The notes beneath the pieces are model-generated. The model saw nothing but the letters and a program-made list of their open reading frames with translations. It had not been told where the DNA came from and did no database searches. From Ensifer sp. MPMI2T (GTDB lineage Bacteria > Pseudomonadota > Alphaproteobacteria > Rhizobiales > Rhizobiaceae), in NCBI RefSeq assembly GCF_004827385.1, contig NZ_SRXN01000051.1, forward strand, positions 1 to 37,270: a DNA stretch of 37,270 nt, written 5' to 3'. Below, piece by piece: positions 26,121 to 35,422 of the stretch (positions are counted from its first letter, which is position 1; every line of letters begins with the position of its first letter). The position numbers and the translations under genes are program-made.

Positions 26121-27459
26121 CGATTGGGCGCTCCTCTGGATATCGGAAGAGTATATTGCGTTCTTGCAGCGCGAGCGCGCTTGCAATTGTGATCGTGCCG
26201 ACGCGGCCGATGAACATCAAGACGATAATAACCAGTTGCCCTTCAGGAGGGAGACCTCCAGTTATCCCCGTGGACAAGCCAACGGTCCCAAATGCCGAAA
26301 TGACTTCAAACACGACATCCTCAAGCGGGAAGCTCGTGACACTGAGGAGAATGAGCACTCCAGCGCCAACGAAGGCAACCGACAGCAATACGATTGCCAG
26401 TGCCTGGCGCTGGGCATGAGAACCGATACGACGCCGAAACGCGGTTGAATCCGGCTGCCCTCGAATTTCCGCCCAGACGACAAATCCAAGAAGGAAGAAT
26501 GTCGTGACCTTTATGCCGCCAGCGGTACCGGCGCTGCCACCGCCGATGAACATCAAAGCATATGTCACTGCCAGGGTCTCGATGCGCATCTCTCCAATAT
26601 TGACACTGTTAAAGCCGGCAGTTCTCGCCATCACCGAATGGCTCGCGGCGTTTAGCAGTTTCCCCCTCCAGTCGAACGCGCCCAAGGTTGCCGGATTGTT
26701 CCATTCGTAGGCTGCCGTCGCCGCGAGTGCGGCAATGAGCAGAAGAGCTGTTCCAAGGAGGGTGATTTTGGTGTGGACAGACCAGCGTGCCGGCTGCCGC
26801 ATTGCCTGCCTAAGTTCGAAGAGAACCGGGAAACCAAGGCCCCCGATAACCACGGCACACATGATCGGAGCAAGTATAAGGGGATCGAGTGCAAAGCCGA
26901 TAAGGCTGTCTGAATACGTTGAAAACCCGGCATTGTTGAACGCGGAGACCGCATGAAACAGGCCATGCCATAGTGCGTCGCTCCAAACATGATCATGGCC
27001 GTAGCGGAAGCGCCAGGTGAGCACGGCTGTTGTCAGTAGTTCGACTGTCACTGTTACGAGAAAGATGAGGCGAAGGACGCCCGCGACATCGCCCAGACTG
27101 AGGCTCTTGGTTTCCGCTTGGGCGATGAGACGCCTACTCAGTTTTAGTCTGCGAGTGACGAGAAGACCTAGAAGCGTTGCCCCAGTCATGATTCCGAAAC
27201 CACCGACCTGGAACAACCCAAGGATCACGCTCTGGCCGAAGCCGGACCAATAGGTTGGTGTGTCTTGAACGATAAGTCCGGTGACGCAGACTGCAGAGGT
27301 GGCGGTAAACAGCGCGGTGAGGAGTGGAGCTCCCCCCGGCTCCGCACGAGAGATCGGCAGCATGAGCAATGCTGTGCCCACAACAATGGCAACAAGGAAC
27401 GCCATCGGCACGAGCCGTGCAGGGTGTTGAATGGATCGTTGCAAGTCCCACCTTTTCAC
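26113..27459 (-). CDS. ktrB: KtrB/TrkH-family potassium channel subunit
   Basis: A 448-residue membrane protein with four pore repeats. The filter regions are SAVCVTGLIV, NNAGFS, GGSAGTAGGIK and GTVGLSTGIT; the second helix of repeat three is LMFIGGGSAGTAGG. KtrB dimers form the K+ (Na+-coupled) path in the inner membrane, regulated by KtrA. The third filter carries Ser/Ala positions typical of KtrB rather than TrkH, and the protein is short like KtrB. It is first in a two-gene minus-strand operon with ktrA; coupling is by overlap. The 27460-27626 gap upstream should carry the promoter. Confidence 0.94.
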   Translation of the reverse strand: MKRWDLQRSIQHPARLVPMAFLVAIVVGTALLMLPISRAEPGGAPLLTALFTATSAVCVTGLIVQDTPTYWSGFGQSVILGLFQVGGFGIMTGATLLGLLVTRRLKLSRRLIAQAETKSLSLGDVAGVLRLIFLVTVTVELLTTAVLTWRFRYGHDHVWSDALWHGLFHAVSAFNNAGFSTYSDSLIGFALDPLILAPIMCAVVIGGLGFPVLFELRQAMRQPARWSVHTKITLLGTALLLIAALAATAAYEWNNPATLGAFDWRGKLLNAASHSVMARTAGFNSVNIGEMRIETLAVTYALMFIGGGSAGTAGGIKVTTFFLLGFVVWAEIRGQPDSTAFRRRIGSHAQRQALAIVLLSVAFVGAGVLILLSVTSFPLEDVVFEVISAFGTVGLSTGITGGLPPEGQLVIIVLMFIGRVGTITIASALALQERNILFRYPEERPIVG

Positions 27460-27606
27460 TGAACGCAGCTATCGCAAATCAATCGGCCGAAAGCGGTAAC
27501 ATATTCGGAGAGGGACAACCCTGGCGCAAGTCGCGGTTCACCGTCAATTCCCATGACGGTCGCAGATGCTGCTTATCGCTTGCTGACACTGCGTGCGATT
27601 TATGGT

Positions 27607-27623
27607 TGGCGCAATAGGCGCCA
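27607..27623 (-). terminator. Hairpin directly after the dehydrogenase stop
   Basis: TGGCGC and GCGCCA form a perfect 6-bp stem with a 5-base loop, four bases past the stop of the minus-strand dehydrogenase gene. There is no T-run, so termination strength is uncertain. Confidence 0.3.
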
Positions 27624-27626
27624 GAG

Positions 27627-28577
27627 TCAGTAGCCCAGTTCGAGGTCGATCTTGTTGGACAGGGGCTCTCCTCTTGCGACTTGACCGCAGAGATCGGCGG
27701 CCTGGTCGATTCCCGAATCCACCCAGAAGCTCGCGACATGAGGCGTGATGGTCACCTTGGGATGATCCCACAGTGGCGATGACGCCTCCAGCGGTTCATG
27801 CCGAAACACGTCAAGGCAAGCGCCGGAAAGCTGATCTTCGTCGAGCGCGCGGATCAGGTCGGCTTCGTTGACATGCGCGCCTCTGGCGACATTCACGAGG
27901 TATGCACCTCGCTTCATTTTTCCAAAGGCAGTGGCGTCCAGTATCCCACGAGTGTCATCAGTCAGGGGAAGTGAACAGATAACGTAGTCCCGTCCGGTGA
28001 GCGCGTCCGCAAGCTGGGCACGGCCGGAGTAACTCTGTATGCCGGGAAGCGTCTTCTGGTGACGAGACCAGACGGCAGTGTCGTAGCCCAGCTCCGCGAA
28101 CAGCTTTGCGGCCCAGCCACCGATCCGGCCCGCACCCAGAACGACAATTCTTGTCTCGGAGACCTTCCGCGGCGCGATCGGATTCCAAATCCGGTGGGCT
28201 TGCTGACTCGTGTACTCGGCAACATGCCGCTGCTGGCAGAGAACGCGAAGTACGATGTACTGCACCACTTCCGAAGCCTGCTCACGCGTTGCGAGCCTGA
28301 TGAGCGCCACGCTCTTGGGAAAGCTATGGAGATCAATGCCGTCGACACCCGCCCCGAGATAGAGGACGGCGCGCAGTCCTGTCATCGCGTCGAAAAAGCC
28401 GGGACCGGCGCCCCTGTCGATCAGCGCTATGTCGATGTCACCTTTATTCCCGACGTCTGGCCAAAGCCTGAACTCGAGCTGCGGCACACGTTTCTTTAGC
28501 TCAGCAGCCCATACTTCTGCGTCGATGTAGTCAGGATACTCATTGACCATCAGAACGGTAATGGGTTGGCCGGGCAC
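27627..28577 (-). CDS. Glyoxylate/hydroxypyruvate reductase A-type 2-hydroxyacid dehydrogenase
   Basis: A 316-residue D-2-hydroxyacid dehydrogenase of the GhrA branch. GTG 28577 is chosen because GGAGG lies six bases upstream and the protein then begins as the family does (ITVLMVNEYPDYIDAEVWAA). The NAD(P)-binding loop is VVLGAGRIGGWAAKLF, the catalytic Arg is in VNVARGAHV, the Glu in DVFRHEPLE and the His in ITPHVAS. It reduces glyoxylate or hydroxypyruvate in the cytoplasm. In this branch the preferred cofactor is often NADPH. No pathway neighbour is adjacent; it is convergent with nothing and stands alone upstream of ktrB on the same strand. Confidence 0.9.
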   Translation of the reverse strand: MPGQPITVLMVNEYPDYIDAEVWAAELKKRVPQLEFRLWPDVGNKGDIDIALIDRGAGPGFFDAMTGLRAVLYLGAGVDGIDLHSFPKSVALIRLATREQASEVVQYIVLRVLCQQRHVAEYTSQQAHRIWNPIAPRKVSETRIVVLGAGRIGGWAAKLFAELGYDTAVWSRHQKTLPGIQSYSGRAQLADALTGRDYVICSLPLTDDTRGILDATAFGKMKRGAYLVNVARGAHVNEADLIRALDEDQLSGACLDVFRHEPLEASSPLWDHPKVTITPHVASFWVDSGIDQAADLCGQVARGEPLSNKIDLELGY

Positions 28578-29045
28578 TTCGCACCTCCAAGCAGAGGCAT
28601 GATCGAACGCGTTACTCTCCTGTCGTAGCACACCCGTCTTTAGTCGCCGATCCCGTACTTTTGCGCTTCCACGAAAAACGGCGAGCAGCCAGGATGACTG
28701 ATCCGCACCTGAGCATGCTAAAGCAGTTCTGATCGTCCGCTTCGTCCGCATCTCCGCCATTCGGGCTGACCGCAGCAGACGACTGCTCTCCACCCGGTAC
28801 TGTCCTTGCCTGAAAGCTACAGAAGGGCGGCAATGTACCAAATCCGGTCTTCGGCGATTCCGGGCCGGTTAAACAGCTGACGCGGCCTAAGAAAATCAAA
28901 TTGGTTGCCAGCCGCGAAGCTGAAGTGTTTCAACTGGGACAGAGCAAATTGGGCTTACGGTATGACTTCGCCCTCTCCCGCAATCGACCCCGCCTGGAGT
29001 GGCGGTGGCCATTCCTTGAGAGTAAACTGAACGTGGAGGTGCCTC
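28578..29045. other. Divergent intergenic region without a supported gene
   Basis: About 470 bases between the dehydrogenase (minus) and the periplasmic binding protein (plus). It must carry both promoters. No conserved frame or repeat was seen. Confidence 0.5.
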
Positions 29046-30137
29046 ATGCGCCGTCTGCTCGCTGCCGCCGCCTTTATGTTCGTGCTTGCATGCCATGCCC
29101 GAGCGGAAGTTCTGATCGGGGTCGCTGGCCCGATGACCGGAAAACTCGCCTGGACCGGTACCCAGCTGAAGCGCGGAGCGGAGATGGCCGTGGCCCAGAT
29201 TAATAGCAACGGCGGTGTACTCGGTCAGCAGGTCCAGCTTGTCGTGGCCGACGACTACTGTGATCCTCAGCAGGCGGTTGCCGCGGCCAAGAAGCTGGTC
29301 GCCGACGGCGCGGTCTTCGTCATCGGGCATTATTGCTCTGGAGCCTCGATTCCCGCCTCCAACATCTATGAGCAGGCGGGCGTTCTGCAGATTTCGCCAT
29401 CATCGACCAATCCGACATTGACCGAGCAGGGACGCGCCAACGTCTTCCGCGTCTGCAGCCGCGACGATGCCCAAGGCGTGGTGGCCGGCAATTACCTGGC
29501 CGACCAATGGGGCGACAAGAAGATCGCAGTCCTTCACGACAACACGACCTACGGTAAGGGCCTCGCCGACGAAACGAAAAAACAATTGAACAGGCGGGGC
29601 GTGACAGAAGCCATTTACCAGAGCTACACCCCCGGGAAGGGCGACTATTCGGCCGAGATCGCAGCTTTGCAGGCAACGGAAATCGCGGTGCTCTATCTGG
29701 GCGGCTATCATACGGAAACTGCGCTCATGGTTCGCGCCGCGCGCGACCAGGCCTATCGGGTTCAGGTGATCTCCGGCGACGATACGGCAACCGAGGCATT
29801 CGGCCTCATTGCCGGTCCTGCCGCCGAGGGCACGCTTTTTACCTTTGCCGCCGACCCGCGTCGAAATGCCGAGGCGGCGGAAGTCGTCGAACGCTTTCGG
29901 GCGGAGAACTTCGAGCCCGATTCCTGGACCCTGCACAGCTACGGCGCGGCACAGGTCTGGGCACAAGCGGTGGCGAAGGCGGGATCGCTGGAGCTAAAGC
30001 GCGTGATAGCGGCGCTGCGCCAAAGCCAGTTTGACACGGTGTTGGGCCGAATTGATTTCGATGAGAAGGGCGATCTCACCGTTCAAAACTGGGTGTGGTA
30101 TGTTTGGAGGAATGGCGAGTACGTGCCGCTGGAGTAA
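29046..30137 (+). CDS. Leu/Ile/Val-type periplasmic binding protein (Peripla_BP_6)
   Basis: A 363-residue exported protein. The ATG follows GGAGG by six bases. The signal peptide is MRRLLAAAAFMFVLACHARA, and the mature part opens with EVLIGVAGPMTGKLAWTG, the hallmark of LivJ/LivK-like proteins, then GAEMAVAQINSNGGVLG and SGASIPASNIYEQ. These proteins bind branched-chain amino acids or related amides in the periplasm. No liv permease or ATPase gene is nearby. Instead a receptor-type cyclase begins 85 bases downstream on the same strand, so this protein may serve as the ligand-carrying partner of that receptor instead of a transporter. Confidence 0.93.
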   Translation: MRRLLAAAAFMFVLACHARAEVLIGVAGPMTGKLAWTGTQLKRGAEMAVAQINSNGGVLGQQVQLVVADDYCDPQQAVAAAKKLVADGAVFVIGHYCSGASIPASNIYEQAGVLQISPSSTNPTLTEQGRANVFRVCSRDDAQGVVAGNYLADQWGDKKIAVLHDNTTYGKGLADETKKQLNRRGVTEAIYQSYTPGKGDYSAEIAALQATEIAVLYLGGYHTETALMVRAARDQAYRVQVISGDDTATEAFGLIAGPAAEGTLFTFAADPRRNAEAAEVVERFRAENFEPDSWTLHSYGAAQVWAQAVAKAGSLELKRVIAALRQSQFDTVLGRIDFDEKGDLTVQNWVWYVWRNGEYVPLE

Positions 30138-30222
30138 TCCGGCACTCACGGCTAAGGCTCGCCTTTGAGAAGGACTGTGCGGACCATGTTGACCGCATCG
30201 GCCGGAGCGCGGGCTTGCCGCG

Positions 30223-32682
30223 ATGTTTGAGCGTCTTGGCATTCGCGGTCGTCTGCTATTCGCCTTCTTCGGTATCAGCACCTTCGCGGTGCTTGCAACC
30301 GCCGGCGCCTTGTACGCCTTCCTGCAGTTGAGTCAGGTGCTCGAACGGGTGACGGAGCGCCGGGCCCCATCCGCAACCGCATCGCTTGAACTCTCCCGCC
30401 ATGCCGAGCGGGTCGCGGCCACGGCACCCGCTGTACTTGCTTCGACCAGCAAGGCGCAACACAGCGAGGTCTCGGCCGCAATCAGGAGCGAGATGGCGCG
30501 CCTAGAAGAGCTTCTGGCAGCCCTTAAAGGTGCGACGCTGAGTTCAGCTGTCGTCGTAGAAATCGAAGACGCGGCGATCGGTCTTCGACGCAACCTGAAC
30601 GCTCTCGATGATCTTGTCACTGTCCGCCTCGCTGCGGTTGCACGCAAGGACGAACTCATAAGACGCCTGTCAGCCACAACCAGTGCCAGCCAGCGGCTTG
30701 TCGCACCCGGTATTCTCGTGATGAGCTCCAAGGTACCCCACTGGCGCGCAGCCACGGCCGATGCGACGGTAACGCCCGAGGCACGGGCCGCCGCGACTAC
30801 GGACCTAGCGCGGGCAATCGCCGCCTACTTTCCCCAGCAGGCCGCGCAACGGGAGATCTCGGTCATCAACGACACGCTCTTGCAGGCGGCAGCCGCACCA
30901 ACGCGTGGCGACTTGTCGCTGCTCTCGTTTCCATTGCGCCGCTCGGTCGATGCCCTCGAGGCGGTGACACCCGAGTTCGATGAGCAACTGCGCACGCGAT
31001 TTCAGCAGCTCGTCGGCGAATTTAAGGCGCTGATCGACGGGCCAAGGAGCATTCCGAACGCGCGCGATGAAGAGCTCGCGGTGCTGGCGGAGGGCGAAAG
31101 GCTGGTGGCCGAGAATGACGATTTATCGCGCAAGCTAACCTTTGCCGTGGACCGCCTGGTGGCGGCGGCCAAGGGCGATATCGCCGAGGCGAGTCGTGAA
31201 GCCGTTACGGTTCGGAGCTTCGGTACCGGGATCGTCCTTGGCTCCGCACTTCTCAGCCTGCTGAGTTCGATCCTGATCGTTTGGCTCTATGTCGACCGCA
31301 ACCTGCTGGCCCGTCTCGCAGGTTTGAGCCGCAGCATGCTCGCGATAGCGGCCGGCAATCTTCGGGTGCCGCTGCCGGAAACCGGTGGCGATGAGATCGG
31401 TCGCATGGCCAAGGCGCTTCGCGTGTTTCGGGACACGGCGATCGAGGTCGAGGAAAAGAACCTGCGCGACGTCGCCGAGGCCCGCCAGCGCTTGGTCGAC
31501 GCCATCGAGAGCATTTCGGAGGGTTTTGCCCTTTATGACGGAGAAGACCGGCTTCTCCTCTGCAACAGCCGATATCGTGAAATCCTCTATCCGGGAATGG
31601 ACGAAGCCGTCGTTTCCGGAACCCGGTTCGAGGATATCATCCGCGCGGCGGCAGAACGCGGCTTGATAGAGGACGCGCTCGGCCGGGAGGAAGAATGGAT
31701 CGCCAAGCGCCTCGCAGCACATCGCAATCCGGCCGGGACGCTCCTTCAGCAGCGCGGGCCAGATCGCTGGATCCAGATCAGTGAACGCCGGATTTCAGGC
31801 GGCGGCACCGTTGCGGTCTATTCGGATATTACCGAGCTGAAGCGCCGGGAGCAGGATCTGTCCGAGAAAACGACAGCGCTAGAGGCACTCTCCGCCAAAC
31901 TTGCCAAATATCTTGCGCCGCAGGTCTACAGCTCCATCTTCAGCGGCCGGCAGGACGTCAGGATCGAGAGTCAGCGAAAGAAGCTGACGATCTGTTTCTC
32001 CGACATCGCGGCATTTACCGAGACGACGGACAAGATGGAATCGGAGGAACTGACCCAGCTCCTCAACCAGTACCTGACCGAAATGTCGAAGATCGCGCTC
32101 GCCTTCGGCGCAACCGTCGACAAATATGTCGGCGACGCCATATTGATGTTCTTTGGCGACCCCGAAACCCGTGGGGTCAGGGAGGACGCGATCGCATGTG
32201 TTTCGATGGCTCTTGCCATGCAGAAGCGAATGGGCGAGCTCGGTGCAGCGTGGCGCGGCATCGGCATTGAGTCCCCGCTGCGTTGCCGGATCGGTATTCA
32301 TACCGACTACTGCACAGTAGGCAACTTCGGTAGTGAAGACCGGATGGATTACACGATCATCGGCGGCGCCGTAAATCTCGCTGCACGCCTCGAGCACGAG
32401 GCAGAGCCCGGGACCGTGCTCATCTCCTACGAGACCTTCGCGCAGGTAAGGGACCTGATCCACTGCGAGGAAATGGGACGCATCCGCGTCCGGGGAATCG
32501 CCTATCCCGTCGCCAGCTACCGCGTCGTAGACTTCAAGGCCAATCTGACCGGGGGTTCTCAGGCAATTCGAACGGAACTGCCTCATCTGAGACTTGAGGC
32601 GGAGCCCGAACTCATGTCGACCGGCGAGCGCGAAGAGGCGGTTGCCGCCCTTCGCCGCACCCTCGACCGGCTTTGTCGATAG
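30223..32682 (+). CDS. Receptor-type class III adenylate/guanylate cyclase (TM-periplasmic-TM-HAMP-PAS-cyclase)
   Basis: An 819-residue inner-membrane protein. TM1 spans residues 10-34, followed by a periplasmic helical sensor domain of about 300 residues. TM2 lies near 334-356 (VLGSALLSLLSSILIVWLYV), then HAMP (about 357-410), a PAS_7 domain (about 423-542, SISEGFALYDGEDRLLLCNS) and a class III cyclase domain (about 586-770). The catalytic domain has the metal Asp of CFSDIAAFTE, the base-reading Lys and second metal Asp of DKYVGDAILMFF, and the NxxxR of GGAVNLAARLE. The Lys favours ATP, so cAMP is the likely product. A 40-residue tail follows. It probably forms an operon with the periplasmic binding protein 85 bases upstream. 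Confidence 0.94.
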   Translation: MFERLGIRGRLLFAFFGISTFAVLATAGALYAFLQLSQVLERVTERRAPSATASLELSRHAERVAATAPAVLASTSKAQHSEVSAAIRSEMARLEELLAALKGATLSSAVVVEIEDAAIGLRRNLNALDDLVTVRLAAVARKDELIRRLSATTSASQRLVAPGILVMSSKVPHWRAATADATVTPEARAAATTDLARAIAAYFPQQAAQREISVINDTLLQAAAAPTRGDLSLLSFPLRRSVDALEAVTPEFDEQLRTRFQQLVGEFKALIDGPRSIPNARDEELAVLAEGERLVAENDDLSRKLTFAVDRLVAAAKGDIAEASREAVTVRSFGTGIVLGSALLSLLSSILIVWLYVDRNLLARLAGLSRSMLAIAAGNLRVPLPETGGDEIGRMAKALRVFRDTAIEVEEKNLRDVAEARQRLVDAIESISEGFALYDGEDRLLLCNSRYREILYPGMDEAVVSGTRFEDIIRAAAERGLIEDALGREEEWIAKRLAAHRNPAGTLLQQRGPDRWIQISERRISGGGTVAVYSDITELKRREQDLSEKTTALEALSAKLAKYLAPQVYSSIFSGRQDVRIESQRKKLTICFSDIAAFTETTDKMESEELTQLLNQYLTEMSKIALAFGATVDKYVGDAILMFFGDPETRGVREDAIACVSMALAMQKRMGELGAAWRGIGIESPLRCRIGIHTDYCTVGNFGSEDRMDYTIIGGAVNLAARLEHEAEPGTVLISYETFAQVRDLIHCEEMGRIRVRGIAYPVASYRVVDFKANLTGGSQAIRTELPHLRLEAEPELMSTGEREEAVAALRRTLDRLCR

Positions 32683-33053
32683 ATTGCTCCCGCGTATCGG
32701 GGTGGGGCCAAACGTAGCCGGCTCGAAAGCGGGTTTCTTCAATCGAGCATCCCTCCCGCCCTCGTCGCAGGCGATACCGTCACAAAACGACCACCTGGAT
32801 GGTCTTTGTGATCGATGAGCGCACCGAACGCGATATGATCTGCTTGGCGGGAGGGATCCACCTCTCGCGGACACCGCCGCCCACGTCGGATCATCGAAGT
32901 GTCGGCTTCTGGCAAGCATTGCTGACAACTGGCGAGTTGCTCACCAGTGTCGGCTGTCCACCCGCTACCGCCGTCGAGAGCAGCGGAGCTAAAGGTCGTC
33001 TTTGGTGCCAATTTCAGACCTTGGCATCGGGCGGCCATGTGTCCGGTTTTCGT

Positions 33054-33091
33054 GTTGCACCTCCTAGCAGCGGACGGTCGGCAGTCGGCCC
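33054..33091 (-). repeat. Dispersed 38-bp repeat, copy B
   Basis: Identical to 18773-18810 in the same orientation. See copy A for the core. Its surroundings have no gene. Confidence 0.85.
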
Positions 33092-33552
33092 CTTGTCGGT
33101 CGTCTGACGCCTGCATAGCGACGTCCGCTTTATAGTGCGCTGTGGACGAGGCCGTGCCCAAGTCAATGCCCGCTTCAGGCAAGCGCGAGGACGTCCTGTA
33201 TGACCGACAAGAGGGTGCGAAGTAGCAGTGCGCGTTAGGACCGCTGGACGGCTAACTCGAAGTCGGACAACGGAAATTATTGCCGAAATAACCGCCCTGT
33301 TGACTGAGGCCCAAAGCCAGGGCACAAAGGTGGCATCCACGGTCGCTCGCGGCAGGAAAATATGGGGAATTCAAGGCGGATTTCGCTAAGTGCTTGAAAT
33401 CATGTGAGAATCCAAGTCCCCAGGTGGGCACAATTTACGCCTGTAGCACCCATTCTTACCTGACAATCGCCTCCAAAAAATTATGCTGATTTTACAGCTA
33501 TATGCGACCTTTTCCGGCCAAGCGGCGGCATCTTAGTGCCGTACCAGAATTG

Positions 33553-33604
33553 CAATCTCAGATCGTACGAAAACTGACTGGGGACCCAGTTTGTTCTGAG
33601 ATTG
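33553..33604. repeat. Nested palindromic element
   Basis: Outer arms CAATCTCAGA (33553-33562) and TCTGAGATTG (33595-33604) are perfect 10-bp inverted repeats; inside, ACTGG and CCAGT (33577-33590) form a second hairpin with a GGAC loop. No T-run follows. Confidence 0.75.
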
Positions 33605-33965
33605 TTCTTCTGCTTTGCGCCACAACCGGTCATCGCAACAGAGAGGCTGCTTTGAGCAGCTCTGCATCTTTTGTTGAGCCAAAGCGAGTCCGGCGATGCT
33701 GCAAATCGCAAGGGCGCCGCCAGACTTCAGCAGCCTTCGGGCTCGCAGAAATGCGGTTTGCTGGAATCCACGCCATGCACGTGATGCGTCACGACTACGA
33801 AAGGTACACGGGCGGGACGACGATTTTGCATTGCCTTGCCGGATCTATGAATTTTCTTCGCATATCCTGCGAAGCCTCGCCGGCTACCGGTGGTGCCCCA
33901 CCTCCTCTATCTCTTCATCCGAAACGGGCTCGACCTGCTCACGCAAACCAGAACGAAAGGATAAG

Positions 33966-34982
33966 ATGATGACTCTCAAGGATATTCTGCCGAGCAAGCT
34001 CGGTTTTGGCGCAGCCCCGCTCGGCAACATGTTCCGCGAAATTCCGGAGGAAGAGGCGCTAGCAACCGTCGAGGCCGCCTGGAACGATGGCATTCGCTAC
34101 TACGACAATGCGCCGTTCTATGGCGCTGGCCTCGCGGAGATCCGCATGGGCGAGGCGCTCGCGAATAAGCCGCGCGACCAATATGTGATCAGCACCAAGG
34201 TTGGCCGGGTTATACTCGACGAGATCGAGGATGTCAGCGCCCGCGACCTCGGTGAGAAGGGCGATGTCTTCAAATACGGCCGCCCCAACAAGATCGTCAA
34301 CGACTACTCGGAAGACGCCACCCTACGCTCGATCGAGGACAGCCTGAAGCGGCTGAACGTTGATCACATCGAGATCGCTTTTGTCCATGACGTCGCCCAG
34401 GATTTTTACGGCGACGAGTGGCTCAGCGTTTTCGAAAGCGCGCGCAAGGGCGCCTTCAAAGCACTCGACCGGTTGCGAGATGAAGGCGTGATCAAGGCCT
34501 GGGGCCTCGGCGTCAATCGTGTCGAGCCGATCGAACTGCTGCTCGCGCTGGAAGGCCCACGCCCCGATGGCTTCCTGCTCGCCGGCCGCTACACGTTGCT
34601 CGACCATGACCGTGCCCTTCAGCGCGTCATGCCAAAGGTGGCCGAACGTGGACTCGGTATCGTCGTCGGCGGCCCTTACAGTTCCGGCGCGCTGGTGGGC
34701 GGCCCGAACTTCGAGTATGCCCCGGCAACACCTACAATCCTCGACAAGGTGGCGCGGATCAAGGCAATCGCCGATCGCCATGGCGTGAGCATGAAGGCGG
34801 CTGGGCTGCAATTCTCCCTCGGCCATCCGGCGGTCGCAGCCGTCATTCCCGGTGCGAGCAAGCCGGAGCGCATCGCGGAGGATCGCGCAGCACTCGCGGA
34901 GGTGATCCCGGCGGATTTCTGGCGCGAGATTCGTCAGGCCGGCCTAGTCAATCCGGATGCGCCGCTGCCTGTCGCGGGCTGA
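33966..34982 (+). CDS. Aldo/keto reductase (D-threo-aldose 1-dehydrogenase type)
   Basis: A 338-residue (beta/alpha)8 oxidoreductase. The catalytic tetrad is visible as Asp47 and Tyr52 (YYDNAPFYGAG), Lys78 (ISTKVGR) and His141 (FVHDV). The C-terminal NADP-binding region has AVIPGASKPERIAED. The subgroup includes L-fucose/D-threo-aldose 1-dehydrogenase and pyridoxal dehydrogenase, and the long loop after Lys78 (about 88-115) supports it. ATG 33966 (or the ATG three bases later) follows AAAGGA. A broken LysR gene converges on it; such enzymes often sit near a LysR regulator, but here the orientation is tail to tail. Confidence 0.93.
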   Translation: MMTLKDILPSKLGFGAAPLGNMFREIPEEEALATVEAAWNDGIRYYDNAPFYGAGLAEIRMGEALANKPRDQYVISTKVGRVILDEIEDVSARDLGEKGDVFKYGRPNKIVNDYSEDATLRSIEDSLKRLNVDHIEIAFVHDVAQDFYGDEWLSVFESARKGAFKALDRLRDEGVIKAWGLGVNRVEPIELLLALEGPRPDGFLLAGRYTLLDHDRALQRVMPKVAERGLGIVVGGPYSSGALVGGPNFEYAPATPTILDKVARIKAIADRHGVSMKAAGLQFSLGHPAVAAVIPGASKPERIAEDRAALAEVIPADFWREIRQAGLVNPDAPLPVAG

Positions 34983-35001
34983 AGACGTGAGATCCGATAA
35001 G

Positions 35002-35031
35002 AGCCTCGTTCATTCAATCATGGGCGAGGCT
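35002..35031 (+). terminator. Hairpin between reductase and LysR relic
   Basis: AGCCTCG and CGAGGCT form a perfect 7-bp stem around a 16-base loop, 20 bases after the reductase stop. It is followed by TTCTGTC, only weakly T-rich. It overlaps the stop codon of the LysR relic on the other strand. Confidence 0.35.
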
Positions 35032-35411
35032 TCTGTCGTCGGATCGGCGGCGAGAAATTTCTGCATGCGCGGCACCGTGAAATCGAGGAAGGCCCGCACG
35101 CGGGCCGGCATGAGTTGTGCCCCGCGATAGAGCGCATGGGATGTCGTCGAAATCCGAGACCGTGCTGTCCGCGAGAAGCTCGATCAGTTCCCCCCGCGCA
35201 ATCGGGCCGCGAACGTGATAGTCCGCGATGCGCCCGATTCCCACGCCGGCGATCGCCATCCGGCGGATCTTTTCGCCATTGTTGACCAGCAGCGAACCGC
35301 TCAGCATCCGCTCGACGATGGGCCCGCCCTCCCGCATTGGCCAGACCGGGTTTGCCCGGCGGAAGTTGAAGCCGAGGCAATTGTGCTTAAGCAGGTCTTC
35401 GGGCGCCTCGG
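35010..35411 (-). pseudogene. LysR-type regulator, C-terminal effector-domain remnant
   Basis: The minus strand gives PEDLLKHNCLGFNFRRANPV, MLSGSLLVNNGEKIRRMAIA and GVGIGRIADYHVRGPIARGE, the LysR substrate-binding domain. At about 35147 one base is lost (SDFDDIP to HALYRGAQLMPARVRAFLDF), and the tail ends at a TGA (35010-35012) after EASPMIE. The helix-turn-helix half is missing; the sequence changes at 35412-35422 into an AAA-protease fragment on the opposite strand. It cannot be a working regulator. Confidence 0.85.
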
Positions 35412-35422
35412 GCACAGCCGAT

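Larger units (their letters stand above)
32683..33965. other. 1.3-kb region without a supported gene
   Basis: Between the cyclase and the aldo/keto reductase. It holds the second copy of the dispersed repeat (33054-33091) and a palindromic element (33553-33604). Frames present have no recognisable motif; a plus-strand stretch near 33270-33360 (EIIAEITALLTEAQSQG) looks protein-like but has no start. AAAGGA at 33956-33961 is the reductase's ribosome site. Confidence 0.55.

Noticed and set aside
33502..33965. Frame before the aldo/keto reductase, including an N-terminal extension of that enzyme
   Set aside because: The reductase family starts at the ATG at 33966 with a ribosome site; the upstream residues are not conserved.
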